A stretch of DNA of 64,000 nucleotides from Pseudomonadota bacterium. GTDB taxonomy: Bacteria; Pseudomonadota; Alphaproteobacteria; Caulobacterales; Caulobacteraceae. Shown here one piece after another: positions 40,167 through 52,210 of the stretch. Both the position numbers and the translations under genes were made by a program. The notes beneath the pieces were generated by a model. The model was not told the DNA's origin. It did not search any database and was given only the letters and a program-made list of their open reading frames with translations. The stretch is from positions 248,001 to 312,000 of the forward strand of contig JAFECT010000004.1 of assembly GCA_018241995.1 (NCBI GenBank), read 5' to 3'. Numbering within the stretch: the first letter of the stretch is position 1; each line of letters starts with the position of its first letter.

Positions 40167-42098
40167 GTGAGCTCAATTCGAACGATGTACGCAGGCGCCT
40201 TCGCGGCGGCGATGATCGGCGCCTTGCCGGCGCCGCTCGCGCATGCAGCCGATGCTGCGGCGGTCGACGGCAAGGGCGTGGAGGACCTCCGCGACCTGTC
40301 GATCGAGGAGCTGGCCAACCTGAAGGTCACCTCGGTCGCCAAGCGCACGGAGCCTATCAGCGAGGCGCCCGCCTCGGTCTATGTGATCACGCGTGAGGAT
40401 ATCCGCCGCTCGGGCGCGACCAGCCTGCCGGAAATCCTGCGCTTGGCCCCCAATCTCGAGGTGGCCCAGATCAACGGCTACTATTATGCGATCACCGCGC
40501 GCGGCTTCAATTCGTTCGAGGCCTCCAACAAGCTGCTGGTCCTGATCGACGGGCGCAGCGTCTATTCGCCGGTGCATTCGGGGGTGTTCTGGGAAAACCT
40601 CGATGTCATGGCCGCCGACATCGATCGCATCGAGGTGATCTCCGGCCCGGCCGGGACGCTGTGGGGCGCCAACACCGTCAACGGCGTCATCAACATTACC
40701 ACCCGCCACTCCGCCGACACCCAGGGCCCACTGATCGAGGCGGTCGCGGGCAACCAGGAGCGCTCGGCCAGCGCCCGGCTGGGCGGCAAGATCGGCGACC
40801 TGGCGACCTTCCGCGTCTATGCCACCAGCTTCCACCGCGAGGGACTGCCCAAGGCGCCGGGCGACGCCTCTTCCGACGCCTTCCGCGGAACCCAGGCGGG
40901 CTTCCGCATCGACGCTGAGCATGACGCCGACACCCTGACCCTGACCGGCGACGCCTACGCCAACAAGGTCGAGACCCTGGGCGGCGAGCAGCTGTCGGGA
41001 GAGAACATCAACGCGCGCTGGAGCCGGCAGCTGAACCCCAACAGTTCGGTGTCGGTCGAGGCCTATTACGACAAGTTCCGCCGCTCGATCACCGGGGTGT
41101 TCTTCGACAACCTCGACACGTTCGACATCCAGGCCCAGCAGAACCTCAGCTTCGGCGATCGGCACCAGTTCGTGTGGGGCGCAGGCGTCAGGCGCTGGCG
41201 CGACGACTTCGACGTGACCGGGCCGTTCGGCTTCCTGAGCCCGCGCAAGAACCTCGACCTCGCCAATATCTTCGCCCAGGACGAGATCGCGCTGAGGCCG
41301 AACCTGAAGCTCACGCTGGGCCTGAAGCTGGAGAACAACAACTACTCCGGCTCCGACTGGATGCCCAACGCGCGCCTGGCGTGGGCGGTCGATCCCCAGA
41401 CCCTGCTGTGGGGCGCCGTCTCGCGCGGGGTGAGGACGCCCAGCCGCATCGACCGCGAGCTGCAGGGCCTGGGCATTCTGATCCCGTCGGACGACTTCCG
41501 CTCTGAGACCGTCGTGGCCTACGAGTTGGGCTATCGCGGCCGGCCGACCGCCAACACCACCCTATCGGTCTCGGCGTTCTACAACGTCTATGACGACCTC
41601 AGGACCGACGAGCTGGTCGGCGGGGCCTTCCCCATCGTGCTCGCCAACGGCTTGAAGGGTGACACCTACGGGGTCGAGGTGTGGGGCTCGTGGGCGGTCA
41701 CCGACTGGTGGCGGCTGAAGGGCGGGTTCAACACCCTGCACAAGAACCTGCGGCTCAAGCCTGGCCACAGCGACATCTCCAACTACCAGGAGGCCGGCAC
41801 AGACCCGGACTATCAGGCCCAGGTGCGCTCGCAGATGAACCTGGCGGACAACTGGACCCTGGATGTCGCCCTGCGCGACGTGGGCCGCGTGCGCCAGCCT
41901 GCTACCGGCGCTCTTCTTGTCAAATCCTACGCCGAGGCGGATGCGCGGGTGGGCTGGCGGCTGCGCGACGACCTGGAGCTGTCCCTGGCCGGCTTCAACC
42001 TGCTCAATCCGAAGCATCTGGAGATCAACGACGTCTCGACCGCGCCGCTGCGATGGGTCCCACGCACCTACTATCTGAGCCTGCGCTGGGGCTTCTGA
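40167..42098 (+). CDS. TonB-dependent outer-membrane receptor
   Basis: About 643 residues. Signal peptide ends PLAHA. A plug domain follows with EAPASVYVITREDIRRSGAT, LVLIDGRSVYSP and the conserved VISGPAGTLWGANTVNGVIN. A 22-strand-type barrel then runs to the terminal LRWGF. The region before the plug, DLSIEELANLKVTSVAKR, is the short form common in such receptors. The ligand is unknown. The GTG at 40167 with GGCGGGGG upstream is taken as start; ATG at 40098 or 40185 are alternatives. Its TGATG overlap with the YfiR gene shows an operon. Confidence 0.92.
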   Translation: MSSIRTMYAGAFAAAMIGALPAPLAHAADAAAVDGKGVEDLRDLSIEELANLKVTSVAKRTEPISEAPASVYVITREDIRRSGATSLPEILRLAPNLEVAQINGYYYAITARGFNSFEASNKLLVLIDGRSVYSPVHSGVFWENLDVMAADIDRIEVISGPAGTLWGANTVNGVINITTRHSADTQGPLIEAVAGNQERSASARLGGKIGDLATFRVYATSFHREGLPKAPGDASSDAFRGTQAGFRIDAEHDADTLTLTGDAYANKVETLGGEQLSGENINARWSRQLNPNSSVSVEAYYDKFRRSITGVFFDNLDTFDIQAQQNLSFGDRHQFVWGAGVRRWRDDFDVTGPFGFLSPRKNLDLANIFAQDEIALRPNLKLTLGLKLENNNYSGSDWMPNARLAWAVDPQTLLWGAVSRGVRTPSRIDRELQGLGILIPSDDFRSETVVAYELGYRGRPTANTTLSVSAFYNVYDDLRTDELVGGAFPIVLANGLKGDTYGVEVWGSWAVTDWWRLKGGFNTLHKNLRLKPGHSDISNYQEAGTDPDYQAQVRSQMNLADNWTLDVALRDVGRVRQPATGALLVKSYAEADARVGWRLRDDLELSLAGFNLLNPKHLEINDVSTAPLRWVPRTYYLSLRWGF

Positions 42099-42667
42099 TG
42101 CAGCAACGCCCGCCCCTCGTGCGCGCGCGACCGGCCGCCTGCCTGGCGGCGCTGGCGGCGTGCGTACTGATGGCGGCGGCGCCTCCGGCGCAGGCCCAGA
42201 ACCTCGAGGTCGCGGTCAAGGCGACCTACCTCTACAAGTTCGCGCCCTTCGTGGAATGGCCGCCCTCCGCCTTCGAGACGGAGGTGACGCCGCTGTCGAT
42301 CTGCATCCAGGGCGAGGATCCTTTCGGCCCCGTGCTCGACCGCGCCGTGGCCGGCCAGCGTGTCGGCCCCCGCGCGGTGGTGGTGCGCCGCATGGCCCGG
42401 GTCGAGCGCAACGCCGGATGCCATATCCTCTACGCTGGCGGATCGCGCGCTCAATCGGCCGGTGACGCGCTGCGAGCCGTGCGCGGCGCAGGCGTCCTGA
42501 CCGTCACCGATTCCGGCCATGAAACGGGCGCACATGGGATCATACAGTTCCGTATCAAGGACGGCCGCGTCCGGTTCGACATCGACGACGCCGCGGCCGC
42601 CGAAGACCACCTGACGATCAGCTCCAAGCTGCTCAGCCTGGCGTTGTCGGTCAGGACGAGGCGCTGA
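42098..42667 (+). CDS. YfiR family periplasmic protein
   Basis: 189 residues. Signal peptide to APPAQAQ (about 34). The DUF4154/YfiR core is seen: LEVAVKATYLYKFAPFVEWP, ICIQGEDPFGPVLD, two Cys (one in SICIQG, one in NAGCHILYAG) and VLTVTDSG with GIIQFRIKDGRVRFDID. In Pseudomonas YfiR is a periplasmic repressor of a membrane diguanylate cyclase; here the partner is more likely the downstream sensor kinase. The ATG overlaps the receptor stop by one base and the kinase starts 2 bp later. Confidence 0.9.
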   Translation: MQQRPPLVRARPAACLAALAACVLMAAAPPAQAQNLEVAVKATYLYKFAPFVEWPPSAFETEVTPLSICIQGEDPFGPVLDRAVAGQRVGPRAVVVRRMARVERNAGCHILYAGGSRAQSAGDALRAVRGAGVLTVTDSGHETGAHGIIQFRIKDGRVRFDIDDAAAAEDHLTISSKLLSLALSVRTRR

Positions 42668-42669
42668 GC

Positions 42670-44391
42670 ATGCGGTTCTGGTCGACTATTCCTGAGCGTC
42701 TGAAACTGACGGTGGTGCTGACCGGAGCGCTGCTGCTGCTGGTCGCCGGAGTCTGGGTCGCTGTGTTCAACGAGCGGCTCTATCGCGAGCAGAAGACGCG
42801 CGACGTGGCGGTGGAGGCCGAAATTCTCGCGGCCAGTGTCGCCGGCGCCCTGGCCTTCGACGATCGCTCGACCGTGCAGCAGTACGTCGATGCGCTGGGC
42901 GCCAATCCCGAGGTCGAGATCGTCGGCGTCTACGACGACAAGGGCGTGCTCGTCGCCCGCTTCGCCCGCAAGGACGCGGCGGAGGGGCCGACGCTGGAAA
43001 TCACGCGCCCGGTGACCCAGGGCCAGACCGGCCTCGGCCGCGTCTATCTGAAGACCATCACCGAACCGGCGGTGCGCCGCGCCAGTCGCGTCGGCATCAT
43101 CGCGCTTCTCGCGGTCATGGCGTCGCTGCTGGTGGCGATGATGGGCACGGGCCAGGCCGCCCAGCGCCGCGCCAACAAGGCGTTGGCCGAGCGCGCCGAG
43201 GAGCTGGCCGAGGCCAATCGCCAGCTCGAGATCGAGATGGAGGAGCGCGCCCGCGCCGAGGAGGCGCTGCGCCAGAGCCAGAAGATGGAGGCGATCGGCC
43301 AGCTGACAGGCGGGGTCGCGCACGACTTCAACAACCTCCTGATGGTCGCGTCCGGCGGGCTCGATCTGATGGACCGCACCGAGGACCCGGTGCGCCGCCA
43401 GAAGCTGAAGGACGGCGTGCGCGAAGCCCTGACCCGCGGCGCCGACCTGGTGCGCCAGCTCCTGGCCTTCTCCCGCCGCACGGCGCTGAAGCCCGAGGTG
43501 GTGGACCTGGGCCAGAAGATCGAGAGCATGCGCATCCTGCTCGACCGCTCGCTGCGCGAAGACATCACCGTCAACATGGACCTGGCCGAGCATCTGTGGC
43601 CGGTCGAGCTGGACGCCAACCAGCTTGAGCTGGCGATCCTGAACCTGGCGGTCAATGCGCGGGACGCCATGCCCAACGGCGGGCCGATCGTGGTCAAGGC
43701 CGAGAACGCGCCAAGCCACAGGCGCGATGGCGAGACCGGCGACTATGTCTGCGTGTCGGTCTCCGACCAGGGCCAGGGCATGGCGCCCGACATCGTCTCG
43801 CGCGTGTTCGAGCCCTATTTCACCACCAAGGAAGTCGGCAAGGGCACCGGCCTGGGCCTCAGCCAGGTCTACGGCTTCTGCCGCGCCTCGGGCGGGGAGG
43901 TGCGCATCGTGTCAGAGCCCGGTCAGGGCACGACGGTGGCGATGTACCTGCCGCGCTCGAACAAGGCCGCGCCGGAGAAACCCATCGAGGCGGTGCGCCG
44001 GCGCCGCACGCGGGCCCAGGGCCGGGTGCTGCTGGTCGAGGATGACGAGGGCGTCGCCGCCCTGGTCGCGGAGATGCTGACCGAGCTGGGCTATGCGCCT
44101 ACCCGCGCATCGACCGTCAGCACCGCGCTGGACGTCTTCGACCGCGATCCGGCCTACGACATGGTGCTGTCGGACATGGTCATGCCGGGCGAGCGCAACG
44201 GCCTGGACCTGGCGCGCGAGATCTGGAAGCGACGGGCGGGCGTGCCGATCCTTCTGACCACCGGTTACAGCGAGGCGGCCGCCCAGGCCACGGCGGAAGG
44301 CGTTCGCGTGCTGCTCAAGCCCTACCGCATCGAGGCCCTGGCCAGCGAGCTGGAGGCCGCTAAGGCCGACGCGCGGCGTCTGCACGCCTGA
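42670..44391 (+). CDS. Hybrid sensor histidine kinase with CHASE8-type sensor and receiver
   Basis: 573 residues. TM1 about 13-33, periplasmic domain about 34-135 ([22 protein letters not shown] pattern of CHASE8), TM2 about 138-158, then a coiled-coil. The H-box [19 protein letters not shown] puts the phospho-acceptor His at 218. ATPase boxes: [36 protein letters not shown]-terminal receiver with acidic pair VLLVEDDEG and phospho-acceptor Asp502 in SDMVMPG. No output domain, so signal must pass to an unlinked partner. Third gene of the TonB-YfiR-kinase operon; the periplasmic YfiR may talk to the CHASE8 domain. Confidence 0.92.
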   Translation: MRFWSTIPERLKLTVVLTGALLLLVAGVWVAVFNERLYREQKTRDVAVEAEILAASVAGALAFDDRSTVQQYVDALGANPEVEIVGVYDDKGVLVARFARKDAAEGPTLEITRPVTQGQTGLGRVYLKTITEPAVRRASRVGIIALLAVMASLLVAMMGTGQAAQRRANKALAERAEELAEANRQLEIEMEERARAEEALRQSQKMEAIGQLTGGVAHDFNNLLMVASGGLDLMDRTEDPVRRQKLKDGVREALTRGADLVRQLLAFSRRTALKPEVVDLGQKIESMRILLDRSLREDITVNMDLAEHLWPVELDANQLELAILNLAVNARDAMPNGGPIVVKAENAPSHRRDGETGDYVCVSVSDQGQGMAPDIVSRVFEPYFTTKEVGKGTGLGLSQVYGFCRASGGEVRIVSEPGQGTTVAMYLPRSNKAAPEKPIEAVRRRRTRAQGRVLLVEDDEGVAALVAEMLTELGYAPTRASTVSTALDVFDRDPAYDMVLSDMVMPGERNGLDLAREIWKRRAGVPILLTTGYSEAAAQATAEGVRVLLKPYRIEALASELEAAKADARRLHA

Positions 44392-44406
44392 CCGCGGCCA
44401 CGCGCC

Positions 44407-44814
44407 CTATCGCTGCATCTGCATCATCTCGTCGGTCGGCATCATGTTGTGGTTCAGGTGATACATGATCCACACCGAGCCGGTGACCAAGAGGAACACC
44501 ACCAGCACGCCGAAGGCCAGGGCCAGGACATTGTTCGTGTTGTCCGGCCCCGTGGTGATGTGCAGGAAGAACACCAGGTGCACGCCCATCTGGGCGATGG
44601 CGAAGACCACGATGGCCACGGGCACGGCCGGCGCCCAGATCATGTGCGAGGTCGCCGCCCAGAACGAGCAGATGGTCAGCACCACCGCGAAGAACAGGCC
44701 CAGGAGGTAGTTGCGCACCCAGTGGCCGACGCTCTCGTGCGGCTCGTCGCCCGGCGCATGGTCTTCGTGGCCGATGCCCCCATGCCGATGCAGGTCGGTT
44801 TCGAGCTCGCTCAT
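44407..44814 (-). CDS. cyoD: Cytochrome o ubiquinol oxidase subunit IV
   Basis: 135 residues with three TM helices (NYLLGLFFAVVLTICSFWA, AVPVAIVVFAIAQMGVHLVF, VLALAFGVLVVFLLVTGSVW) and a cytoplasmic His-rich N-terminus (GGIGHEDHAPGDEPHESVGH). CyoD assists assembly of the CuB site in subunit I. Start overlaps the cyoC stop by 4 bases. Last gene of cyoABCD; no cyoE follows. Confidence 0.95.
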   Translation of the reverse strand: MSELETDLHRHGGIGHEDHAPGDEPHESVGHWVRNYLLGLFFAVVLTICSFWAATSHMIWAPAVPVAIVVFAIAQMGVHLVFFLHITTGPDNTNNVLALAFGVLVVFLLVTGSVWIMYHLNHNMMPTDEMMQMQR

Positions 44815-45506
44815 GCCGCAGCTCCCATCAGATAGACGACGGAGAAGACGCCGACCCAGACGATGTCCAGCGCGTGCCAGAACAGGTTGAAGCAGATCAG
44901 CCGGTGGATGATCTCGTGGCGGAAGCCCTTCAGCTGCACCTGGGCCATCATGGTGGCGAGCCACAGGCCGCCGACGCTGACGTGCAGGCCGTGGCAGCCG
45001 ACAAGGGCGTAGAAGCCGGTCAGGAAGGCGCTGCGCTGGGGCGTGGCCCCACGCCCGGCCAGCTCGATGAACTCCTGCAGCTCCAGGCCCACGAAGATCA
45101 GACCGAGGATCGCGGTGATGCCCAAGAAGACCTGGGTCCACAGCTTGTTCCTGGCGTTGGTGGCCGCGTACGACAGGCCGCAGGTGAAGCTGGAGAGCAA
45201 GAGCGCCCCGGTCTCGATCGCGGTCCTGGGCAGGTCGACGATGTCCTTAATGGTCGGCCCGCCCGCGGTCGAGCCCTGCAGCACCGCGTAGGCCGCGAAG
45301 AAGCAGGAGAAGACGATGATGTCGCTGAGCAGGAAGATCCAGAAGCCGTAGCCGACGATGATCCGCTTGCTGGCGGGGCCGGAGTCGCCGTGACCGGTGC
45401 CGGGTACGGCCTCCTTCGGCCCGTGAGGATCGTGGCCGGCGAGATCGGGGTCCGCGCGGCGGCGCAGCACGGCCTCGCGGGCGATGGGAAACGGCAGATC
45501 GCTCAT
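44811..45506 (-). CDS. cyoC: Cytochrome o ubiquinol oxidase subunit III
   Basis: 231 residues, five TM helices. Subunit III signatures: [56 protein letters not shown] and [20 protein letters not shown]. Belongs to the heme-copper oxidase subunit III family. It overlaps both cyoB (4 bases) and cyoD (4 bases). Confidence 0.96.
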   Translation of the reverse strand: MSDLPFPIAREAVLRRRADPDLAGHDPHGPKEAVPGTGHGDSGPASKRIIVGYGFWIFLLSDIIVFSCFFAAYAVLQGSTAGGPTIKDIVDLPRTAIETGALLLSSFTCGLSYAATNARNKLWTQVFLGITAILGLIFVGLELQEFIELAGRGATPQRSAFLTGFYALVGCHGLHVSVGGLWLATMMAQVQLKGFRHEIIHRLICFNLFWHALDIVWVGVFSVVYLMGAAA

Positions 45507-47518
45507 GACGGCGCTCCCTCGCCTTGCCGTATGCGTTCGAGGAAGGCGTCACGCGCGGCGCGGCGGCCGCGCTCGACGCGGATCAGCTCCTCGACCGGCA
45601 CCTCGAATTCATGCACGTCGCGCCAGGCGAATACGACGAAGCCGATGAAGGCGGCGAAGAGGCCCAGGCCCGCCAGCCACCAGATGTGCCAGATCAGGGC
45701 GAAGCCGGTGACCGTCGAGAAGAAGGCGGTATAGATCCCGACCGGGCTGTTCAGCGGCATTTCGACGGGGCGGTAGTCAGGCTCAGGCGCCAGCTGCTGG
45801 GTGTCGATGGCCCGCTGCTTGATGCCCCAGTAGGCCTCTTCACCCTCCACGTTCGGCATGACGGCGAAATTGAAGAAGGGCGCGGGCGACGGCGTGGCCC
45901 ACTCCAGCGAACGGCCGTCCCAGGGGTCGCCGGTCTCGTCGCGCAGCTTGTCGCGCTGGAGAATCGAGACCACCAGCTGGATCACCTGGCAGATGACGCC
46001 CACGATCAGGATCGCCACCCCGACAACGGACAGCTGCAGCATCGGTCGCCAGGCCTCCACGTCGATGTGCTGAAGCCGTCGCGTCATGCCTTGCAGGCCC
46101 AGGATGTAGAGCGGGGTGAAGGTCACCCAGAAGCCGATGAAGGCGAACCAGAAGGCGGCCTTGCCCCACCCCGCATGCAAGCGGAAACCGAAGGCCTTGG
46201 GGAACCAGTATTCCACCGCCGCGAACACGGCGAACACCACGCCGCCGACGATCACATTGTGGAAGTGCGCCACCAGGAACATCGAGTTGTGGGTCAGGAA
46301 GTCGGCCGGCGGCACGGCCAGCAGCACGCCCGTGAGTCCGCCGATGATGAAGGTGAAGATGAAGCCCATCGACCAGAGCATCGGCGTCTCGAACCGCACG
46401 CGGCCGCCGTACATCGTGAAAATCCAGTTGTAGATCTTCACCCCGGTGCCCACCGCGATCACGCTGGAGGAGATGCCGAAGAAGGTGTTGACCGCGGCGC
46501 CTGCCCCCATGGTGAAGAAGTGGTGCAGCCACACCATCATCGACACCACGCAGATGAACAGGGTCGCCGCCACCATCGAGCGGTAGCCGAACAGGGGCTT
46601 GCCGGAGAAGGTCGAGAAGATCTCGGAGAAGACGCCGAAGGCCGGCAGGACCAGGATGTAGACCTCCGGGTGCCCCCAGGCCCAGATCAGGTTCATGAAC
46701 ATCATCGGGCTGCCGCCCGCGTCGTTCGTGAAGAAGTGGAAGCCGAAGTAGCGGTCCAGCGTCAGCATCGCCAAGGTCGCCGTCAGGATCGGGAACACCG
46801 CCACGATCAGAAGGCTCGACGCCAGGGTGGTCCAGCAGAACACCGGCATGCGCAGATAGGTCATCCCCGGGCAGCGCATCTTCAGCACCGTGGTGACCAT
46901 GTTTATGCCGGTGATCAGAGTGCCGACCCCGGATATCTGCACGGCCCACAGGTAGTAGTCGACGCCGACGCCGGGCGAATAGGTGGTTTCGCTGAGCGGT
47001 GCGTAGGGCAGCCAGCCGACGCGGGAGAACTCGCCCACGAACAGCGAGATATTGACCAGCAGGGCGCCCGACGCGGTCAGCCAGAAGCCGACGGAATTGA
47101 ACGTCGGGAAGGCCACGTCGCGCACGCCTAGCTGCAGCGGCGCCACGAAGTTCATCAGCCCGATCACCAGCGGCATGGCCCCGAACAGGATCATGATCGT
47201 GCCATGGGCCGAGAAGATCTGGTTGTAGTGCTCAGGCTCCAGATAGCCGGCGGAATGGATCGCCACGGCCTGCTGGGTGCGCATCATGATGGCGTCGGCG
47301 AAGCCCCGGATCAGCATCACCACGCCCAGCAGCATGTACATGACGCCGATGCGCTTGTGGTCGACCGAGGTGATCCACTCGCGCCACAGGTAGCCCCACC
47401 ATTTCTTGACGGTGATCAGGCCGAGCACGCCGAGGATGCCCAGGATCAGGATGACGGAGGTGATCAGCGGGATCGGCTGATTGAAGGGGATGGCGGACCA
47501 GTCGAGCTTGCCGAACAT
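45503..47518 (-). CDS. cyoB: Cytochrome o ubiquinol oxidase subunit I
   Basis: 671 residues, the catalytic proton-pumping subunit with hemes b and o3 and CuB. Seen: [15 protein letters not shown] (heme His), [20 protein letters not shown] with the CuB His and the cross-linked Tyr, and [10 protein letters not shown] with the two further CuB His. [11 protein letters not shown] carries the heme ligands. It reduces O2 with ubiquinol in the cytoplasmic membrane. Start is one base into the cyoA stop (TGATG). Confidence 0.98.
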   Translation of the reverse strand: MFGKLDWSAIPFNQPIPLITSVILILGILGVLGLITVKKWWGYLWREWITSVDHKRIGVMYMLLGVVMLIRGFADAIMMRTQQAVAIHSAGYLEPEHYNQIFSAHGTIMILFGAMPLVIGLMNFVAPLQLGVRDVAFPTFNSVGFWLTASGALLVNISLFVGEFSRVGWLPYAPLSETTYSPGVGVDYYLWAVQISGVGTLITGINMVTTVLKMRCPGMTYLRMPVFCWTTLASSLLIVAVFPILTATLAMLTLDRYFGFHFFTNDAGGSPMMFMNLIWAWGHPEVYILVLPAFGVFSEIFSTFSGKPLFGYRSMVAATLFICVVSMMVWLHHFFTMGAGAAVNTFFGISSSVIAVGTGVKIYNWIFTMYGGRVRFETPMLWSMGFIFTFIIGGLTGVLLAVPPADFLTHNSMFLVAHFHNVIVGGVVFAVFAAVEYWFPKAFGFRLHAGWGKAAFWFAFIGFWVTFTPLYILGLQGMTRRLQHIDVEAWRPMLQLSVVGVAILIVGVICQVIQLVVSILQRDKLRDETGDPWDGRSLEWATPSPAPFFNFAVMPNVEGEEAYWGIKQRAIDTQQLAPEPDYRPVEMPLNSPVGIYTAFFSTVTGFALIWHIWWLAGLGLFAAFIGFVVFAWRDVHEFEVPVEELIRVERGRRAARDAFLERIRQGEGAPS

Positions 47519-48432
47519 CAGCGGTTCCCCCCGGTCGAGACTTCACGCCCCGCATGGCCCGGCCCTGCGGGTTGCGGTCCAGGGGCCGGCGCGATCTTCT
47601 GCGAAGCGACGGCCTGGAAGATTGTCGGGTCGATGGCGCTGTAGGCGTAAGGCTTCACGTTCGAACTCTGCCGCGCGAGCTGGGCGTAGGCGGCGCGGTC
47701 GAGCATCGCCCCTCCGGCCTTGGTCTTCTGCGCCCAGGCGTCGAACTCGGCGGCGCTGACGCTGTGCACCTTGAAGTTCATGTCGGAGAAGCCGTCGCCG
47801 CTGAAATGCGCCGACTCGCCCATCAGCTCGCCCGGCTTGTCGGCCTGCAGATAGAGCTGCGAGACCATGCCCGGCATGGCGTAGATCATCGAGCCCATGC
47901 GGGGCACGAAGAAGACGTTGAACACGCTGCCGGAGGTGATCGAGAAGTGCACGGGCGTGCCTTGCGGCACCACCAGCTCGTTGACCGTCGCCACCCCCTG
48001 CTGCGGGTAGATGAACAGCCATTTCCAGTCGAGCGAGACTACCTGCACCTCGACCGCCGGGGTCTTGGACGGCAGCGGCTTGAAGGGATCCAGCTTGAAC
48101 GAGCCGATCCAGATCAGACCGCCGATGAAGGTGATGGTCAGGATCGGGATGGCCCAGACCACCGCCTCGATCCGGCCGGAGTAGGACCAGTTCGGCAGGT
48201 ACTCGGCCTTGGTGTTCGACGCCCGATAGCGCCAGGCCATCCAGAAGGCGAGCAGGATGGTGGGAATGACGATCCCCAGCATGATCAGGGTCGCGTCGAT
48301 CAGAATTTCGGCGTCGTTGGCGCCCACCGGCCCGACCGGGTCGAGGACCCCCCCGGCGCAGCCCGTGAGGGTCGCCGCCAGAACAAAGGCGCCGAAAAGT
48401 CTCGTAAGCCCAAAGGGCCGTCTTGCAGGCAT
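47518..48432 (-). CDS. cyoA: Cytochrome o ubiquinol oxidase subunit II
   Basis: 304 residues. Lipobox LTGC (Cys at about 24) after [10 protein letters not shown], two TM helices ([38 protein letters not shown]), then a periplasmic cupredoxin-like domain ([31 protein letters not shown]). The CuA Cys ligands are absent, as expected for a quinol rather than cytochrome c oxidase. First gene of cyoABCD. A FixK/FNR-like box lies about 175 bases upstream. Confidence 0.97.
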   Translation of the reverse strand: MPARRPFGLTRLFGAFVLAATLTGCAGGVLDPVGPVGANDAEILIDATLIMLGIVIPTILLAFWMAWRYRASNTKAEYLPNWSYSGRIEAVVWAIPILTITFIGGLIWIGSFKLDPFKPLPSKTPAVEVQVVSLDWKWLFIYPQQGVATVNELVVPQGTPVHFSITSGSVFNVFFVPRMGSMIYAMPGMVSQLYLQADKPGELMGESAHFSGDGFSDMNFKVHSVSAAEFDAWAQKTKAGGAMLDRAAYAQLARQSSNVKPYAYSAIDPTIFQAVASQKIAPAPGPQPAGPGHAGREVSTGGNR

Positions 48433-48604
48433 CCCCAGCCACCTCCCGCGGTCTGCGGGCTGAACTCAGGAGCGACACAAAAAGCTCCCGACTCAGCGAA
48501 GCCTAGTGCGACGGCGAGCGTACTGCCCCGGGCGCGCCGATGCACCTCCAGCCATGGCGGGGCGCCGACTTCACCAACTTTGCTCAAGACACGGACCCCT
48601 TGGA

Positions 48605-48618
48605 TTGACCGGGATCAA
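48605..48618. promoter_or_regulatory. FixK/FNR-like box upstream of cyoABCD
   Basis: TTGAC-CGGG-ATCAA, differing at one base from the consensus TTGAT-N4-ATCAA, about 175 bases upstream of the cyoA ATG. FixK-type regulators control terminal oxidases with oxygen in Caulobacter and relatives. The rest of 48433-48683 shows no gene. Confidence 0.5.
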
Positions 48619-48683
48619 AGACACCAGCGAATCCGGCGAAGCCGCGCCATTCGCGCACAGGCGTGGGCTCGCTCATCGGGCGC

Positions 48684-49022
48684 TCAGCGCCCGGCCTTGA
48701 GGCGGAAGCCGACTTTCTGGCCGCTGAACTCCCAGGTCCAGGCGTCGCCCACGGCCTGGGCCTGAAGCGGCATGCAGAACGGCTTGCCGCGCGTTTCGGG
48801 CGGATCCTCGGGCACGATGCAAAAACCGCGCTGGTCGTTGCTCCAGGTCCCGCCGACCTTGGGATAGCGGACGCCGAACATCACATAGCGGCCGCCCGGA
48901 TCGATCAGCATCCGGTCGACCTCGCCAGACGGCTGGGTCACTTCCAGCGTATTGCCGTAGTAGATCGCCATCGGGTCGGCGGTCGAAACCGCAGCGGGCG
49001 GCGCCTGATCCAGAAAAAGCAA
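48684..49022 (-). CDS. Small uncharacterised protein
   Basis: No family name recalled. The core, from DPMAIYYGNTLEVTQPSGEV, carries ADPxGRY-like strands (LIDPGGRYVMFGVRYPKVG), WSNDQRGFCIVPEDPP and two Cys (GFCIVP, GKPFCMPL). The product appears to be a small beta-rich, perhaps exported, domain. The start is uncertain. A TTG at 49022 with GAGGGGGC upstream gives LLFLDQAPPAAVSTADPM as a short leader; the first ATG is 48971, which cuts into the conserved-looking start; the frame stays open to 49136. Divergent from the helicase gene, upstream of cyoA on the same strand. Confidence 0.55.
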   Translation of the reverse strand: MLFLDQAPPAAVSTADPMAIYYGNTLEVTQPSGEVDRMLIDPGGRYVMFGVRYPKVGGTWSNDQRGFCIVPEDPPETRGKPFCMPLQAQAVGDAWTWEFSGQKVGFRLKAGR

Positions 49023-49167
49023 CGTGAAAGGCCCCCTCAGACCGGCATTACGTTGACTTGTCGAGCGTTGTTCGTATGTTCCGCGCGCAACGGTCGGGCT
49101 CGTGCGCCGCGCGGCGGCGTCTTCGAGCGGCAGCATACATGCCTGCCGACCACTTTCAGAATACCGG

Positions 49168-50859
<1,692 letters not shown>

Positions 50860-50922
50860 GCGGGAAGCCGCTCCGCGCCTGGGTTGTGCTGAGTTTCCTT
50901 GCGATCACGCAAGCGCTTCCGC

Positions 50923-50942
50923 CCGCTTTGAAGCGGCGTTTT
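50923..50942 (+). terminator. Weak hairpin terminator after the helicase gene
   Basis: CCGCT-TTGA-AGCGG stem-loop followed by CGTTTT. A stem of only 5 bp, so low confidence. Confidence 0.35.
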
Positions 50943-51023
50943 AACGCCCTGTTTCAGGTCTTGCCTCTAGACTGAGTCCGTTCAGCGTCCGTGGCCCGCG
51001 CCCGCACGCTTCCGGAGGATTGC

Positions 51024-52085
51024 ATGAGCGCTGAAGTCGAGGGCACGCTGCGCGGACCAGAGGCCTACGCGCTTGCACGCCGGGCGCTCCAGGAAATGGA
51101 AGACTGCGGCGTCTGGCCGACGCCCCTGAACTTCGAACTCTGGCTGCACTATGTGGGCGACCCCGAGGGCCCGCTGGGCCGCGAAATTCAGCGCATCATG
51201 CGCGATGGCGAATCCTTCACGGAGCAGCTGTCGGAGGCGCTCGCCACCAACTACCTGCCCCGCGCGCGCCTGACTGACGAGATTCGCGACGCCGGCGCCC
51301 AGCTGAGCCGCGAGCTGAAAAGCGTGGCCGCGGCCATGTCGACCGCGCAACGCTCGCAGCGCGACTACGGCAAGACCCTGGCCGACGCCGGCGAAGGTCT
51401 GGAAAGCGGCGCCATCGACGCCGACGGGCTGAAGCGTCTGGTCGACAACCTGACCTCGGCCACCGAGAAGGTGCAGACGGTCAACGACACCCTGGAAAAG
51501 CGCCTGCAGGCCTCGACCCGCGAGGTGGTGAAGCTGCGCGAGCACCTGGAGCAGGTGCGCCGCGACGCCATGACCGACGCCCTGACCAACCTGGCCAACC
51601 GCAAGGCGCTGGACGAGCACCTGACGCGCGCCTGCCTGGAGGCCGACGAGAACGGCCAGCCGGTGACCTTGGCGGTGATCGACATCGACCACTTCAAGCG
51701 CTTCAACGACACCTGGGGCCACCAGACCGGCGACCAGGTCCTGCGCTACGTAGCCAGCGTCATGGGCCGGCTCGGCCTGCCGCCGCGGCTGGCCGCCCGC
51801 TACGGCGGCGAGGAATTCGCCATCGTTTTCCCGGGCGAGACCTCGCCCATCGTCGAGGCGGCGATGAACACCATCCGCGAGGAGATCGCCTCGCGTATCC
51901 TGAAGCGCCGCTCCACCAACGAGGAGCTCGGCGCGGTGACCATCTCGGTCGGCATCGCCCAGCGCGTCAAAGGCGAAGGCATGGCCAGCCTGATGGAACG
52001 CGCCGACGAGGCGCTCTACGCCTCCAAGCGCTCGGGGCGCAACAAGGTCACCAACGCCGGCCAGCTGGACCAGGCGGCGGCTTAA
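51024..52085 (+). CDS. GGDEF-domain diguanylate cyclase
   Basis: 353 residues. The N-terminal about 110 residues ([34 protein letters not shown]) form the helical domain seen in many alphaproteobacterial GGDEF proteins, then a coiled-coil (about 130-185). The GGDEF domain follows: [32 protein letters not shown] and active site [11 protein letters not shown]. The RxxD inhibitory site five residues upstream is RLAA, so product inhibition is probably lost. It makes cyclic-di-GMP in the cytoplasm. ATG at 51024 has GGAGGATT; an in-frame GTG at 50991 lacks a ribosome site. Confidence 0.93.
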   Translation: MSAEVEGTLRGPEAYALARRALQEMEDCGVWPTPLNFELWLHYVGDPEGPLGREIQRIMRDGESFTEQLSEALATNYLPRARLTDEIRDAGAQLSRELKSVAAAMSTAQRSQRDYGKTLADAGEGLESGAIDADGLKRLVDNLTSATEKVQTVNDTLEKRLQASTREVVKLREHLEQVRRDAMTDALTNLANRKALDEHLTRACLEADENGQPVTLAVIDIDHFKRFNDTWGHQTGDQVLRYVASVMGRLGLPPRLAARYGGEEFAIVFPGETSPIVEAAMNTIREEIASRILKRRSTNEELGAVTISVGIAQRVKGEGMASLMERADEALYASKRSGRNKVTNAGQLDQAAA

Positions 52086-52210
52086 GGCGGCCCGCTTGCG
52101 TAACAAAATCTAGCGCCAGCTCGAAACAAGAGTCGTTTGCGGCCTCGCCGCCAAGACTGTGATGCTCGGCGCCGACAGCCGCCTAGAGGCTCTCGCGCAC
52201 GGAGTTCCCC

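Noticed and set aside
45524..47131. 535-codon antisense frame across cyoB
   Set aside because: Composition is His/Arg/Asp-rich in a way typical of antisense to membrane-protein codons; cyoB is unambiguous.
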